Shown: one piece after another, positions 1 through 11,344 of the stretch | Layout of the letters: every line of letters begins with the position of its first letter | Numbering within the stretch: position 1 is the first letter of the stretch | Assembly (NCBI GenBank): GCA_905250025.1 | Contig: CAJNOJ010000007.1 | Span: forward strand, 558,001-622,000 | Source of the DNA: Adineta ricciae | Lineage: Eukaryota; Rotifera; Eurotatoria; Adinetida; Adinetidae | Direction of reading: 5' to 3' | Length of the DNA stretch: 64,000 bases | Program-made: the position numbers and the translations under genes | Notes under the pieces: generated by a model | Databases searched by the model: none | The model's input: the letters and a program-made list of their open reading frames with translations, nothing else | Told to the model about the DNA's origin: nothing

Positions 1-960
1 AAAACCTCTTTCATGCGGAGATTGTTGACAAAAAGGCAAAAATAACTGCTGAGACTCTTGTCGAAATGGTTTCGATGCTAAAATATGTGCATAAAACATT
101 GAACATGAATTAAGGTATATAAGAAAACCAACTGCTAAATAGCGAATGAAATCTTCCACGGCCAAGCGATCGGCTGTTTTAGATATATCTGCCGTAATTG
201 TCAGATATATTGTAGTCAATGGAAACCAAATTGTCGAGAGAACATAAAAAACGACTTCGCTAATCAAAACTTTGACTAGTTGAATATCGCGTCGCTTAAT
301 TCTCAGCGCTGAATCTGGATGTGCATTTCGAATACGTGACGCTGGTCGAGTACGAATTTGAGATTGGTGAATATTTTGAATAGCCCAAATCGAAAATATA
401 ATCATAATGATTAATGGTGCTGAAGTGGCAATAGTTGTATAGATACTATAGACGATTTGATACACACCTGCCGTACCACATCGACTAGCGGATTGTATGT
501 TAGCATAAATGATCACATGGATTGGAATGATTATCCATAGAACACAGATGACAAGGATTAGGATCAAAGCTATTCGACGTTGGCATAGATTACGGAGAAA
601 AATATTCTGCGAACATAGAGCAAATCGATCCACGCATGCTAGTGCTACACTTGACCGAGATAACATTAGAAATACATGTATGAGATATGCCTTCATTTTG
701 CAAAATGTAATTGAATACTTGGACGCGTTGTCTGGTAAATACGAATCTATAATCACTGAAGTCATTCCAAATAGAATAGCTAATAAACTGAAAATTGATG
801 TTGCAATAAAATAAATTGAACATGAATTCTTCCGAAATTTCTTCTGACTGAAAACAAGTAGATTTAAGATTGAACCGAGTATTCCTAATGCATAACAGAC
901 AGTTAAAACATAACGTGTGAGTATATTTTGAATGAAACTAAGATCACTGATTAAGGTCAT
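1..960 (-). CDS. Rhodopsin-like 7TM receptor, copy 1 (C-terminus cut by window edge)
   Basis: Class A-type G-protein-coupled receptor of the plasma membrane; ligand unknown, resembling invertebrate peptide receptors. The frame starts at ATG 958-960 and I found no stop codon reading leftward to base 1, giving 320 codons. The intact paralogue at 51002-52021 has 339, so only about 19 C-terminal residues are missing. The two copies align without net indels (constant offset 51061). Seen in the protein: several hydrophobic helices, a Cys at the top of TM3, DRF in place of DRY at the end of TM3, and a Cys in the second extracellular loop. Single exon. It points away from the homeobox gene, 1.1 kb upstream. 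Family assignment is by topology and motifs only. Confidence 0.75.
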   Translation of the reverse strand, partial: MTLISDLSFIQNILTRYVLTVCYALGILGSILNLLVFSQKKFRKNSCSIYFIATSIFSLLAILFGMTSVIIDSYLPDNASKYSITFCKMKAYLIHVFLMLSRSSVALACVDRFALCSQNIFLRNLCQRRIALILILVICVLWIIIPIHVIIYANIQSASRCGTAGVYQIVYSIYTTIATSAPLIIMIIFSIWAIQNIHQSQIRTRPASRIRNAHPDSALRIKRRDIQLVKVLISEVVFYVLSTIWFPLTTIYLTITADISKTADRLAVEDFIRYLAVGFLIYLNSCSMFYAHILASKPFRQESQQLFLPFCQQSPHERGF

Positions 961-2071
961 GGATGTATGCACGAGAGTTTTCTATGAGTTAAGTAAACAA
1001 AGTAGTTGAACTTCATAAAAAATAGAATTCATCGCAGTTTGCTGAGAACTAAGCACTAAATAGTACATTATTCTCATTAGAGCTTCGTGTCGCCTACGAA
1101 TATTTTGGCATGCTTTGTTTTTCCTTAATATTTTTGTATCAACTTAATGGGAGTTAATTGTAAGCGGATTCATTCCTCTGAAATATCCTCTTATTTATCC
1201 GTCGTTTCCGCCAGCAGGAGATAGTTAAGAGTGTTGTGCTTTCAATTACTGACTAATTGCTTTGGAAATAATATGACATACATTTTCCCATTTTAAAACG
1301 CAATTGATATTCGTATTCCTCTCATCTCATCATAACACTTACTGTTTGCTCTTTGAAATGAAGATTTTCTAAATCAACTTGTTTATCTTTTACATCCTAC
1401 TGCAATATTTTCTCTTTTCAATCAGTACAAAAGATAAAACTTGTTAAATATCTCAACAATCGTTGTTAAATGAACATTGGCTTATCGTCACACTGATCAA
1501 TAGTGAGAAAAAAGCGACCCATTTCTACTCTTTATGTGTTAATCAATATCAAAGATTCTGTCGGTATCTACCGTATCACAGTACATAAGCACCAGCTCCC
1601 GATTTCTCCACCTACAATTTTTCCCGTATCTAACTAGAAATATTACTGTCCTATTTGATCTCTTTCGTTCGCTTGAAAACTTCGTCTAATCTCCATTTCA
1701 TTTTGTTTACCGATCAATATCATGTAAGAGAATTTCCATCAACTTGTGATCAGTGGAAACTACCAACTGGCACGTTGTTGTTGTTCCTTTTTCTCCTTTG
1801 ATCATTGTCAATCAACAGATGAGCTTAGGTGTACTAATTAGTCTGTTTTTTCTCGATCTTTTTGATGTCCTTCTGTCGATTATTATTGTGTGTTGAATTA
1901 TGATTGGTGAGGAAAATGAACAGACATTTTTTCGTTCCTATGTATAGTGCTGTTCGTCAACATAATTGTCATCATTCCCTGCGATAAAACATTGTCAATC
2001 ATCTCACGATAACAGGTTAAGTCATCGAATCTCTTTTACAGATAGTCTGTTCTTCTCTGTTATACCTAGGT
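961..2071. other. Intergenic region, GPCR to homeobox gene (copy 1)
   Basis: About 1.1 kb between divergent genes, presumably holding both promoters and the homeobox 5' UTR. No reading frame, tRNA or repeat stands out. It aligns base by base with 52022-53133, with scattered substitutions and 1-2 bp indels, so it belongs to the duplicated block. Confidence 0.6.
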
Positions 2072-2701
2072 ATGGATCCATACTATTCATCACCATCATC
2101 TTGCTACTATCATCCATCATCTTGCGCTTCTTATGAATCATCGCCATCGTTTTTATCAGATCCTTATACTGATCCATACTCATCGTATCCATCAACATCT
2201 ACATCTTATTATTATTCATCATCATATACTGATCAAACAACCTCATCACCCATTGTTTTCTACAATAATTCGGCAACAAATATTCATAATCAGCCGAATT
2301 ATCCAGCTCCGATAGCCAGTACTCCGACGAATATGTCAATTGCTTGCTCCACATCCTCATTAAATACCACATTCGAGTCGGGTATGTTTTCTTTTCTGAG
2401 ATATATGCATAATTTTCTATGATGATCGTGTATGTAGCTCCACCACCAGGTCGTCGCCGTCGTCAACGAACAATTTTCTCAAAGGATCAAGTTGATATTC
2501 TCGATCAAGTCTTTGAAAAAAATCAATATCCTGATTTTCAACTGCGTGAACAACTCTCCGAAAGACTAGATGTTCCTGAAGCTCGAATTCAAGTATGTAG
2601 TAACGAGTGAAAGAAAATTTTAATTCTTTAATTGTTTTCTCTGGTAGGTGTGGTTCAAAAATCGTCGTAGCCGTGCTGGAAGAACAAAATCAAAATACTA
2701 A
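2072..2701 (+). CDS. Paired-like K50 homeobox protein, copy 1
   Basis: Putative DNA-binding transcription factor, 172 aa. Exons by phase matching: 2072-2381, 2438-2592, 2648-2701 (519 nt, closes on TAA). The N-terminal ~100 residues are extremely rich in Ser, Tyr and Pro. The homeodomain follows, beginning near the RRRRQRTIFS motif, with YPDF in the loop/helix 2 region and helix 3 WFKNRRSR. Lysine at homeodomain position 50 (WFKNRR) is typical of the goosecoid/Otx/Pitx paired-like group. The second intron splits helix 3 just before VWF, a classic homeobox intron site. The protein ends about ten residues after the homeodomain. It lies 0.2 kb upstream of the FAM234-like gene on the same strand. 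Exact class (Gsc-like or other) is uncertain. Confidence 0.85.
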
Positions 2702-2912
2702 TGGAAATTCTCTGTCAAGCTTCAGTTCATACACGAAGTTTTCTGTATTTTATTTTAGTATAAATAAAAATTCATTCGAGTATAAAAAGAATCTTTTAAA
2801 CTGTTAGCATATGACGAGGGCAGATTGAGTATGGGAAAGAGATGCAGATGGTTTCTGGTGTAGACGTCATCGGAAGGATAAAACTGCCTTTCGTGCGAAG
2901 ATAACGTTGAAA

Positions 2913-4925
2913 ATGGACGATGAAAATGAAATCTTTATTGGTACTTTTGAACGTGTTCCACCGGTGAAGAAAACACGGTGTGCTGCACGCTGCGTAACAA
3001 TAAGTCTAATCGCTAGCGTGATTATTTGTATCGTGGTTATTGTTCGCACGAGTACAAAGAGCGCAGCGCGTTTGAAAGTCAATGCGTTGTGGTTCCCTTC
3101 AGCTGGAAGTGAGTCTTGTATTCGATTAATGGACATTAATGGCGATGGACTGGATGATGTTATTGTGGGAGTAACTGAGGTCACGGCAATTACAAATGAA
3201 ATTAAAAAAGAACAAAACCGTTCGGCCTTCTGTGAGTCATTGAATGTGGAAGAACCATGCAGTGGCACGATGTATGGCATACGAGGATATGATTTTAGTA
3301 TTCTGTGGTCGTTCCGAATGAAGGAGTCGATCTTCGAACTCGTTTGCGATCTCATCGATTTGAATAACGATGGCCATCGAGATTGTATTGGCGCCGGACG
3401 GCAAGCATCTGTGGTTGCTTTTGATCCTTACCATGGCAAAATAATTTGGGACAGTAGAAATATAAGATCACGACGAGTGCTGTGGAATTTCTATAATCCT
3501 GTTCTTTTACCTGTTGATGTGGATGGCGATGGGATGAATGATATACTTATTTCTCATGGTGGAAATCCGACAATTCCCTCGGAAGTACACGAACGTGAAG
3601 CAGGCTGCTTATTGATTCTCTCCAGTCGAAATGGAAGCCAAATCGGTGAACCATTCTGGATGCCAGATGGTAAGGAGACATATATGTCGCCGATTTTATA
3701 TAACAATGAAACAATACTTTTCGGTACCGGTGGCGAAACGGTACCCGGTGGACTTTACAGCATATCTTTGGATAATCTTCTCAAAGGACATAATCAGTAC
3801 ATAACCGTAGTACAGTCCAAGACAAAGGGTATAATGGTGCCGCCTGTTATTCTTGATATCGATCATGATGCAATTAATGACATTCTTGTTAGTCATTTTG
3901 ATGGGACTCTAGAATTAATCGATGGGAAAACAATGGCACCATTATGGAGTCGAGTATTTGAAGGTTGGGAATTCTATACAACGCCAGCACCAGGTGACTT
4001 CAACAGTGATTCATTCGTCGATTTTATGCTGATCTTAAATCGCGGTAAATGAATGTAGCTTTCGAGAGTGATCTATTGCCGAATTAAGTATTTAGGTGAA
4101 TGGGATCGATATAATTATAGTGAAGTCGTGATTATTGATGGCTTAACAGGTGAAACGATCTGGAAGAAAAGAAATCAATTTGGTGAATTTACTGCTCCGT
4201 TGACATTACAAATGAAAAATAATGGAAAATATCAAGATAGTTTTATCTATCGTCAGCGTGGTCAGAAGAGTGAGGGTGTACCTTCAAATACTTCGTTGAT
4301 ATTATTTCATGGCATTGGTCTACAAGACGGAGAGATATCAAAGTTATCTTAGTTTCACATCATTTTCTTATCGAATTCCTTTTTATTTTGTTTTAGAAAT
4401 GATGGTGCAGCAACGTCGAATCTAACGTCTTCCTGCGATTCTTTCACATTAACTGATTCTGTTGCGCATATATATCTGACCAATATCCATGGCACCCATT
4501 TAATTGGCAGTATCTACCCGCCGATGAATAATCAAAATGAACTATGCAGCGACTTTGAACCGATGGAACGCGCAGGCGGTGCACTGGGAGATCTTGATGG
4601 CGATGGCGTTTTCGATACTGTGGATATCACAACATTTATTACGAAACTGACATCGCATACTTTACATGCTTTTCGTGCTCATTCGGTATTGACGCGTTTT
4701 CCGTTGAATGCAAACCTTATTGAGCCGCAAATCATCGCCAGCTATCAAACAGATATTTCAAGTAGGACTGTCAATGACAAACTTCTCGAATCATTGAGAA
4801 GGAAAACTTCGCTGTCGAAGAAATCAATAGTCTTTGATAAAGATTCATATGTGATACCGAAACAGACGTGGAATGCTTATCTGGGTCGATTCGCCAATAG
4901 TCACTACTATCGAAATATTGAATAA
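2913..4925 (+). CDS. FAM234: FAM234-like FG-GAP single-pass membrane protein, copy 1
   Basis: 635 aa in exons 2913-4044, 4096-4342, 4397-4925. A short cytoplasmic tail containing VPPVKKTRC precedes one hydrophobic segment (residues ~27-46), then a large extracellular part made of FG-GAP/beta-propeller-like repeats with Ca-loop motifs (DINGDGLDD, DLNNDGHRD, DVDGDGMND, DIDHD, DFNSDSFVD, DLDGDGVFD). This layout matches the FAM234A/B (ITFG3) family, whose molecular role is poorly known. Start: the ATG at 2913 is shared by both copies; an in-frame TTG two codons upstream is not used. The second intron has an unusual donor (GTTATC), also seen in copy 2. By eye, exon 1 shows 23 substitutions in 377 residues against copy 2. 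Confidence 0.85.
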
Positions 4926-5075
4926 AAAACAAACAAACAAACATAGAACCATCTGTTGTATAGCAGATAAGCAACAGATGACTTTGTTTATTGTGTAGAA
5001 ATATAAAGAGGACATTATGAGTGAATATGAAATGAGGAGGTGAAAGAGAAAGTTGTATTTAGCGGTTTCAGTTTT

Positions 5076-6785
5076 TCAATAAATGATCGTAAGTGTTGGT
5101 GAACTTGTGTGAACGATTGTTCCACTAAAGTTGGTGATGACTTGAGTTGTCAGAGAATAATCGTACGAAGCGTAAACACCGTTTTTCAGAATTTGAACTT
5201 GTCCATTCGACATATTTGCTGGCTGCATATAAATTGAGGTATTCGTCAAGCTGCCTAATTGACTTGTTATTTGTATATTTCTCTGATTCATGCATGAAGT
5301 ATCGCAACTTGTCGCAAAATTGATCATAAAATCACTAATCATTTGAATCGTACTATTAGAATACCTAAAAGTAAATCAAATTCATTATCAATACTTTTCA
5401 TCTTAATAGTTTCCTTTTCTTCTTTCATTACCAAAATTGCAAAATGACATTACTGATGGTAATATTAAATGCATTCGAACCATTAGGAAATTGTGCTTGG
5501 CGTTCAATCTGATCAAATAAAATGATAATAGACAACAAGTCGTATGTCATGGAAGAGGATTTTTCCTTTGGCATCTTACTATTTGTGTCAGTGCAGGATA
5601 CATAGTAGAAGCTGCGACGAGTGGAACAGGCCCATCGTTTTGACTCGCCGAAGTTTGTGTGCTTGTCGCATCTAACGTTGCAATGTAGTTGCTTTTACTG
5701 GTAGAAACAATCATCGTACAACTCTTGGCAGAGAAAACTAAGAGAAAAAAAACGAGAAGGATCGATTGAATGGTCAAAGATGGACATATTTCTACTGACT
5801 ACTACTCAATTTTGATGAATTACTGTTTTGTATTATGTTAATTTGACTGCCGGAAGGCATATTTGAGATAATTTCTATCGGAAATGTTAGAAAAAAAAAC
5901 GGTCGTTTTTGAAATCAAACAGTATGCTGTCATACTGGTAACGACAACGATGTTTTCAATGGAAATATACGGAGTGTAAACTGTAATTGCGCTCGAAACA
6001 GTATAAGACAGGTTCGAATTTTGTATCAAAAAATAGATTGGTGATGACAGTTGTTTATATGAGCACAATTGATTGAAAATAATCAGTTGTCGACGTTGAT
6101 CACAGGTTAAACATTCATGTGTATACATAATGACAAAGTCTAATGTAACACTACAGACAAAGCTCCTAGAAATTGAATTGAAAGTTTCCCTTGATCTCAT
6201 CAGTACCTCATGTTACTGGAATCATCTGTATCGGCAGACATTTGCAATATAGAGATGTTCGACTGATCTTGATAATTGTTTATTAGCAATTGTTGTTCAA
6301 GCTAGAAGAATAGCGATGTATTCTGAAAGACAACGAAATATTGCGCTCACTGCGTATTGAATTGACGCGTTCATAACCATTTGTGCATCAGCAAGGGTCG
6401 ATGTATTTGTCAAGAGTGTCAATCGTGCAAGATCTCGTTTTTGCAAAACTTGATTCATATGCAAAGTGTAATTACTTATTCTCACCGCTGAAACAAAAAA
6501 AACAGCGCATCGAGATGTTGTTTTTGCATTAGAAAAACCTTCGGTGTTATACTCGTAAGAATAAAACTTGTTTTGTCAACTGATTGATTACTTAAGTATA
6601 ACGGGATGATCGACAAGACAATCATCGATGCCAACAGGAAGGAAAAAGTAAGAAATCCGACCATTGTTAACGATGGCAGAATCATTTGTAAATAGGATTT
6701 TCTCAAAAAGAATCACATGTCAATATCAATGAATATTTTCCTATTTAACTTACGTTGTTTGCAATGTTTCTCTAGTGAACAACAT
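5076..6785 (-). CDS. Orphan type II membrane protein, 9 exons, copy 1
   Basis: I do not recognise this protein. On the minus strand nine exons join in phase: 6785-6754, 6701-6553, 6487-6351, 6301-6207, 6165-5936, 5874-5806, 5737-5580, 5508-5432, 5364-5076 (1236 nt, 411 aa). The exon 6 donor could be any of three GTs a few bases apart. One strong hydrophobic stretch lies at about residues 17-40, after a short N-terminus (MLFTRETLQTTKSY), so a signal-anchor topology is likely. The remaining ~370 residues are Ser/Thr/Asn-rich with many N-x-S/T sequons and scattered Cys, as expected for an extracellular ectodomain. The last exon ends ...SPTLTIIY with no second membrane segment. It is convergent with the FAM234-like gene, about 150 bp away. 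Confidence 0.7.
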
Positions 6786-7079
6786 GATGCAGCAATTGCG
6801 TCGTTCGAAAATGAAAACTTTGAGATTCTTCGCGCATGAAATTCGTCAATTTATATCGCTATCTTTTTCGTAAAGCATCCGATAACATTACGTGCCTTTT
6901 GGGACTTTTAAAAATTTTGATTTTTTTAAATGATATTCACTATTGAGAACATCTAGATGACAGATGATAAGTACTTTCATTAAGTTTGCTTTTAAAATTC
7001 TTAATGGGAGTATCATACTACTTCAAAGAAGAAAAAAACAAAAGATGAGAGTGCAAATGTTCGTTTAGTTGTAAACTTG
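6786..7079. other. Short divergent intergenic region (copy 1)
   Basis: About 290 bp separate the divergent orphan membrane-protein gene (-) and the 366-aa gene (+), so it probably contains both promoters. AT-rich, with no clear motif. Copy 2 has the equivalent at 57834-58127. Confidence 0.5.
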
Positions 7080-8103
7080 ATGGAACGTCAAGCATCTATT
7101 GACAGGAAACGCAAGCTGGTACCATCAAACTCCTTCCCAAATCAAATTCTTCAATCGGTTGTTAATTACGATTCAAAACTTGATTTCACCTGCGTGCCCA
7201 TTGCCATTGACGAAAAATTTTACGAGTCATCCATACGTCGGCAAACATATGGGTTAATCTGGAATTCCGTTCGATCGGCTGAATGCATTTGTTGAGATTC
7301 TTCAAATATCACCGGAATGGTCACGATATGACATCGACCTCCTTATTTACAAGAATCGAAATCAGAAATTGCTGAACGTTCTCGCTCTACGTGATGAATT
7401 TGTTCGTGTTTTACGCCGATTTTTTCAACAAGATCCCAGTCAAATGAACGATTCGTATGTCTTGAAGTATCTGGAGTTTACTCGTCGCGCAATTCAGTTA
7501 ACAATTCACCATCGACAAGATAGAGAATTGCCACTGATCATTACATTTTTGCTCCTCATCGAATTGAATATCCCTTGGACAACCTTCTCTTTCCTAATGA
7601 ATATTTCCAATCTCATGCTGATATCAAATCGACATATCTAAGTCCGTCAAATTCTATTAAATTTCAATTCGATTCGAGTATTATCGAAGCGAAGCTATAC
7701 GATTATCTGATCGACACCTCCGAATCATTCTCATCGATATTCACAAGTCTTTTTGAGCTACGAAATCAATCTCTAAATTATGTCCAACGAGTGGAGAGAT
7801 ATATTTCCAGAATAGGAGACGAACCAACAACGTCAGATCAGCTCAATTCAATCCATTAATATCAACCAAGATCGAAGGTGTCTTATCATCATTATTTTGC
7901 ACATCATCCTTACAGACATTATTTCTAATGCTTTACAAATCTTAATCGATGCTCTAGAAAACAATTATCTCGAACACCCCTTACTGAAAACAAAAAACAT
8001 ATTTTCGGAAATGTTTTCGCTCTGCGATGTAAGTCTTCAATATGGAATCAAAAAACTACTTGTGGATATGCAAATCAATTTGAAAAGACGTATGCATCGA
8101 TAA
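7080..8103 (+). pseudogene. Decayed copy of the 366-aa orphan gene
   Basis: This aligns along its whole length with the intact single-exon gene at 58128-59228 but carries four frame-changing indels. (1) A 32-bp deletion after 7276, at a CGATC microhomology present twice in copy 2. (2) A 2-bp insertion in the CTCT run near 7587. (3) A 5-bp insertion near 7845-7852. (4) A 52-bp deletion near 7925-7930, at a short TAAT-like homology. The net difference of 77 bp equals the length difference of the two loci (1024 against 1101 bp). The first frame runs into a stop near 7295. Substitution density elsewhere looks like that of neighbouring genes, so decay is probably recent. Sequencing error could explain the 2-bp event but not the two large deletions. 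Confidence 0.85.
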
Positions 8104-8862
8104 CCTCAATCCATCAAAACGTATTTTGATGTTTATGACTTTGTGTTTTTTATTATGATTTACTTAATAGAAAAATACAGTGTTGTCGTGTTTTTCTTGA
8201 TTTTATGAGAATTTATTCCCTGACAATCTAGTTAGTAAATAGAACTATATTTGCTTAGGGAGACCGGTTGCTCGTGTGTAATTGTACCAGAATAAAACAC
8301 CGTATAAAAATAAAAAGACGGCCTTGAATGATCGACTGTGCCATTTCGAAGAAGAAGAGAGAAAGAGAAAAGAAAAGATCGCAAGATACTTATTGTAGAT
8401 TCTCGTGTTTTGCTTGTCAACAACAAATTGATTAGTAATCAGACTTAAATCTTCACTTGAAGTTCTTTTTTTCTTTTTACTCTGTCAAATAATTTTACGT
8501 CCACACACCTCCGCGCTGTTTCTTCCTGTTGGTATTTTTTGTAAAAAATAAGTCGACGGTTTGGTTGACGACGTCATCAACATCATCATTTGCTAGCTTT
8601 CTCTCACTCTCGTTTCTTTTTTGTCGCTCTTTCTTCATCTTTTTCCTTGTCATCCACCTTTTTTTATGAATAACGAAACGACAACAACGGCATCCATCCT
8701 AACAACGACACTAGGCTGAAAAGCATACAGAAAGTTAACGCTAAAACGCACGCCAAATCATCATCAACGTGCGAGCAGAAACATTCATTTGATTATATTG
8801 ACGACAACACAAAACAAGCATACGTTTCGCTTCTAAACGTATGTAGTCAAACACTATACAAG
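8104..8862 (+). promoter_or_regulatory. Probable promoter and 5' UTR exon of the polyQ membrane-protein gene (copy 1)
   Basis: The region is T-rich, then turns CAA/CGA-rich from about 8680. It ends in a consensus splice donor (AAG|GTAAGT) at 8862/8863, which I infer is the 3' end of a non-coding first exon. A matching acceptor (ATAG) lies at 10624, just before the coding start. The same donor and acceptor exist in copy 2 (59991/59992 and 61743). The transcription start cannot be placed from sequence alone. Confidence 0.45.
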
Positions 8863-10624
8863 GTAAGTCTAATAGTTATTTCATCAGGCTCTTGACATGA
8901 AAACAACAGCTCGATGGTTTCATGCGAGGAAAACTTTGTAGTTCATCTTGCTCGATTGTTAAGATGTTTTTATGACCTTGTCGCAACGTATTAGATATGT
9001 GTTAGGATATGTGTATCAACTGTCGAAGAGAAATCAATTTTTCGTCTTTATTATTTGTTAAACCTTGACTTTATTATGGAACTGTGTATTCTTTTCTTTC
9101 TTTTTTTCTATTCGCATCCGATTATTGTTGTGAAATAATCATTCCTCGAGTTGCTACGTGCTATTCGCAAAAAATAATCGTTTGTTGGATGCCAGACGGC
9201 GCACTTTCTCGTTTTTTAAATATAACATGCAGCTTGCGATCAGTAGAAACGGGAAAAAGCTGCGCGTAAAATAAAAGAGAAACAAAATACAGAGCGAGAT
9301 TAGCTAATAAAACAAATGGCACAATAAAACGCTCGAATCATCGAGTCATGCAATAATCAGAAGTCAAACTTTGCAGAGATGAATCATCGAAATCAGAGTT
9401 ATTCGGAATGAATATTTCAACAAATCTTTCAGCCTTCATTTGTCGTCATAATAAATTTCGAAATGTACACAGACATCGAGTAAATCTGAAAATAAACAGA
9501 AGCAATTTAAAGAAAAAGAAATAGAATTGACATTCTCCAACACACGCATGCAGCTTACTTAAATATGTTAAAGTGAATGTATATTATTTTTCTTTTCAAC
9601 AAAGACTAACAGGTTATTATGCTATCGGCTAGGTCTTTTCTCCATCTCTGAAATGACAGCGTATCGTTGTCACAGTTGATTCGAGACAGATGAAAATCAT
9701 AGTTTACGATTAATCGTGAAAGACGTAACGATGACAAAAGATAACGAGATAACAAGTGAGTTGTTTAATCTCGAAGAGAAAACCGAGCGTTAAAAATCAC
9801 AACTTTTCATTCTATTCTCTGATTTCTTTTTTCTTTTTGTCTGTCGTAAGCCAACCTGTCAATATACGTTTTCGCTTCGTTTCTTTTCGTCGCACATCTA
9901 AACATCATACTTACTTCTTCTCTTTCACTTTCGTTTTGCTTATTGTATACACACAGGAGGAAAGGCCACCCCATACATACATCGACAAGTTTTTAACACA
10001 TACATACACACATCTATATATGTGCATACACAGTTTGAGCTTATTTGATATATGTTGACACAATTTTTGGTCGCGTCGGCTACTATTAAATATATATATG
10101 TGTACGTGTATGCGTTGATCTTGAACTATACAACGACGATATGTATTGATGACAAAGAGAAAGAAGATGAGTATTATATTAGTTGAAGAGAGTACTTAGC
10201 TATTGTTAACTCAATCAATGAACACAATTATGTTGTTCTATATATGGCATTGTATTTTTGGTGACGTCAGATCAACACAAAAACATATGAGTGTGAGTTA
10301 GTAGATTATCCTTGATTATATTATTATTATTATAAGGTCTTTCTTTTTAATGGCGTTTGAATAGATACCTAATGACGAGACAGATTTTTCTTATGGGAAA
10401 GTTTAATCATTAATCAAGGCTAAATGTGTGACAGTAACAAAAAGAAAACCTACCGAATTTAGTGAAGTGTAAATAATGCATTATAAAAAAAGTGAAGATA
10501 TCACGAGTAATTGAATGAGGTGTATTGAACATATGTTATGAAGGTGATAACAGAATATAATTTGCTGTGACTCCCTCTCTTTGTCTGAATATGTATCATT
10601 TATCTTCTTTTCTTTCATTTATAG
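8863..10624 (+). other. Long 5' UTR intron (inferred), copy 1
   Basis: About 1.76 kb between the inferred donor at 8863 and acceptor at 10624, far longer than the ~50-bp introns typical here. It contains only short simple-sequence patches (CATA/ATAC runs near 9990-10120) and no convincing frame. Copy 2 preserves it at nearly full length with scattered differences. Long first introns often carry regulatory elements, but none is identifiable here. Confidence 0.4.
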
Positions 10625-10656
10625 GTGTGCTATCCGCTCTTCCTTAGCGGTCTCCA

Positions 10657-11344
10657 ATGACCGAGAGTTATTTAACTACAGATATTATTGTTATCATCGT
10701 TTTGGTCGTCGTCTTAAGTATGTGACATATTTCATCTATGATAAAAATGCCTCGTTTGTTTAGTTTTGGTCGGTATATGCGCCTTTTTTACACATTTCTA
10801 TTGGACGAAAATCGGTGTTTCGGAAATATGGAATACAGCAAAATGGAGTTCAATGCGAAGTTCAATCTATCAGACAGTGCGTCGTTTCAGTCGCGCTAGC
10901 AGTGGCAAGTACGGCTCCGAACGTCCATTCTCTGCTGCATCCGTATATTCGGAAGAATCAGATGGTAGTGCATTACCAGCTCCGCTAAGAAATAAAAAAC
11001 CACAAGCAGCAGCTCCTCATTCTACTATACCCATTCCTCCACAACAGCAGCAGCAACAGTCGTCATCGCTGCCGCCACCGCCTCACTCTGCTTCTTCTTC
11101 TTCTTCTACTAATAATGCTTACTCAGCGACTGCACCGCGAAATCAATCATCCGACAGTTATGGACGTCGAAATTCACGCAATCAAGTACAACCGGTTTCT
11201 ACAGTTTCATATAATAATTCTGGAAGACAGAACTATGGCATTAAAATAGGACAAGCTCCTCAGAATACCAAAATTCGAAATGTTCATGAGTACGATGAGA
11301 GAAATCCAGATGGTTCTGTTACTATTGATGTACAACGGTTTTAA
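10657..11344 (+). CDS. Small single-pass membrane protein with polyQ/Ser-rich tail, copy 1
   Basis: 213 aa in two exons, 10657-10717 and 10764-11344 (642 nt). The short exon adds MTESYLTTD, then a run of Ile/Val/Leu that continues across the splice into GICAFFTHFYW, a single membrane helix at about residues 9-34. The rest is probably cytoplasmic: basic and Ser-rich (RRFSRASSGKYG), then proline-rich, then six glutamines, PPPP, a serine run and a conserved-looking C-terminus (IRNVHEYDERNPDGS). I cannot name the family. The reading without the first exon would start at a TTG and lose most of the helix. Copy 2 has ten glutamines at the same place. Confidence 0.7.
11041..11058 (+). repeat. CAA/CAG run (polyQ) in copy 1 membrane-protein gene
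   Basis: Six glutamine codons; the matching tract in copy 2 (62157-62186) has ten, all in frame. Confidence 0.85.

Noticed and set aside
509-814. 101-codon plus-strand frame over the GPCR gene (and its twin at 51570-51875)
   Set aside because: It is the antisense shadow of the GPCR frame, which is open on the other strand in both copies and has clear membrane helices.
2607-2807. 66-codon frame starting inside the second homeobox intron
   Set aside because: It reads the last homeobox exon in the wrong frame; the correct frame gives WFKNRRSR and a stop at 2701.
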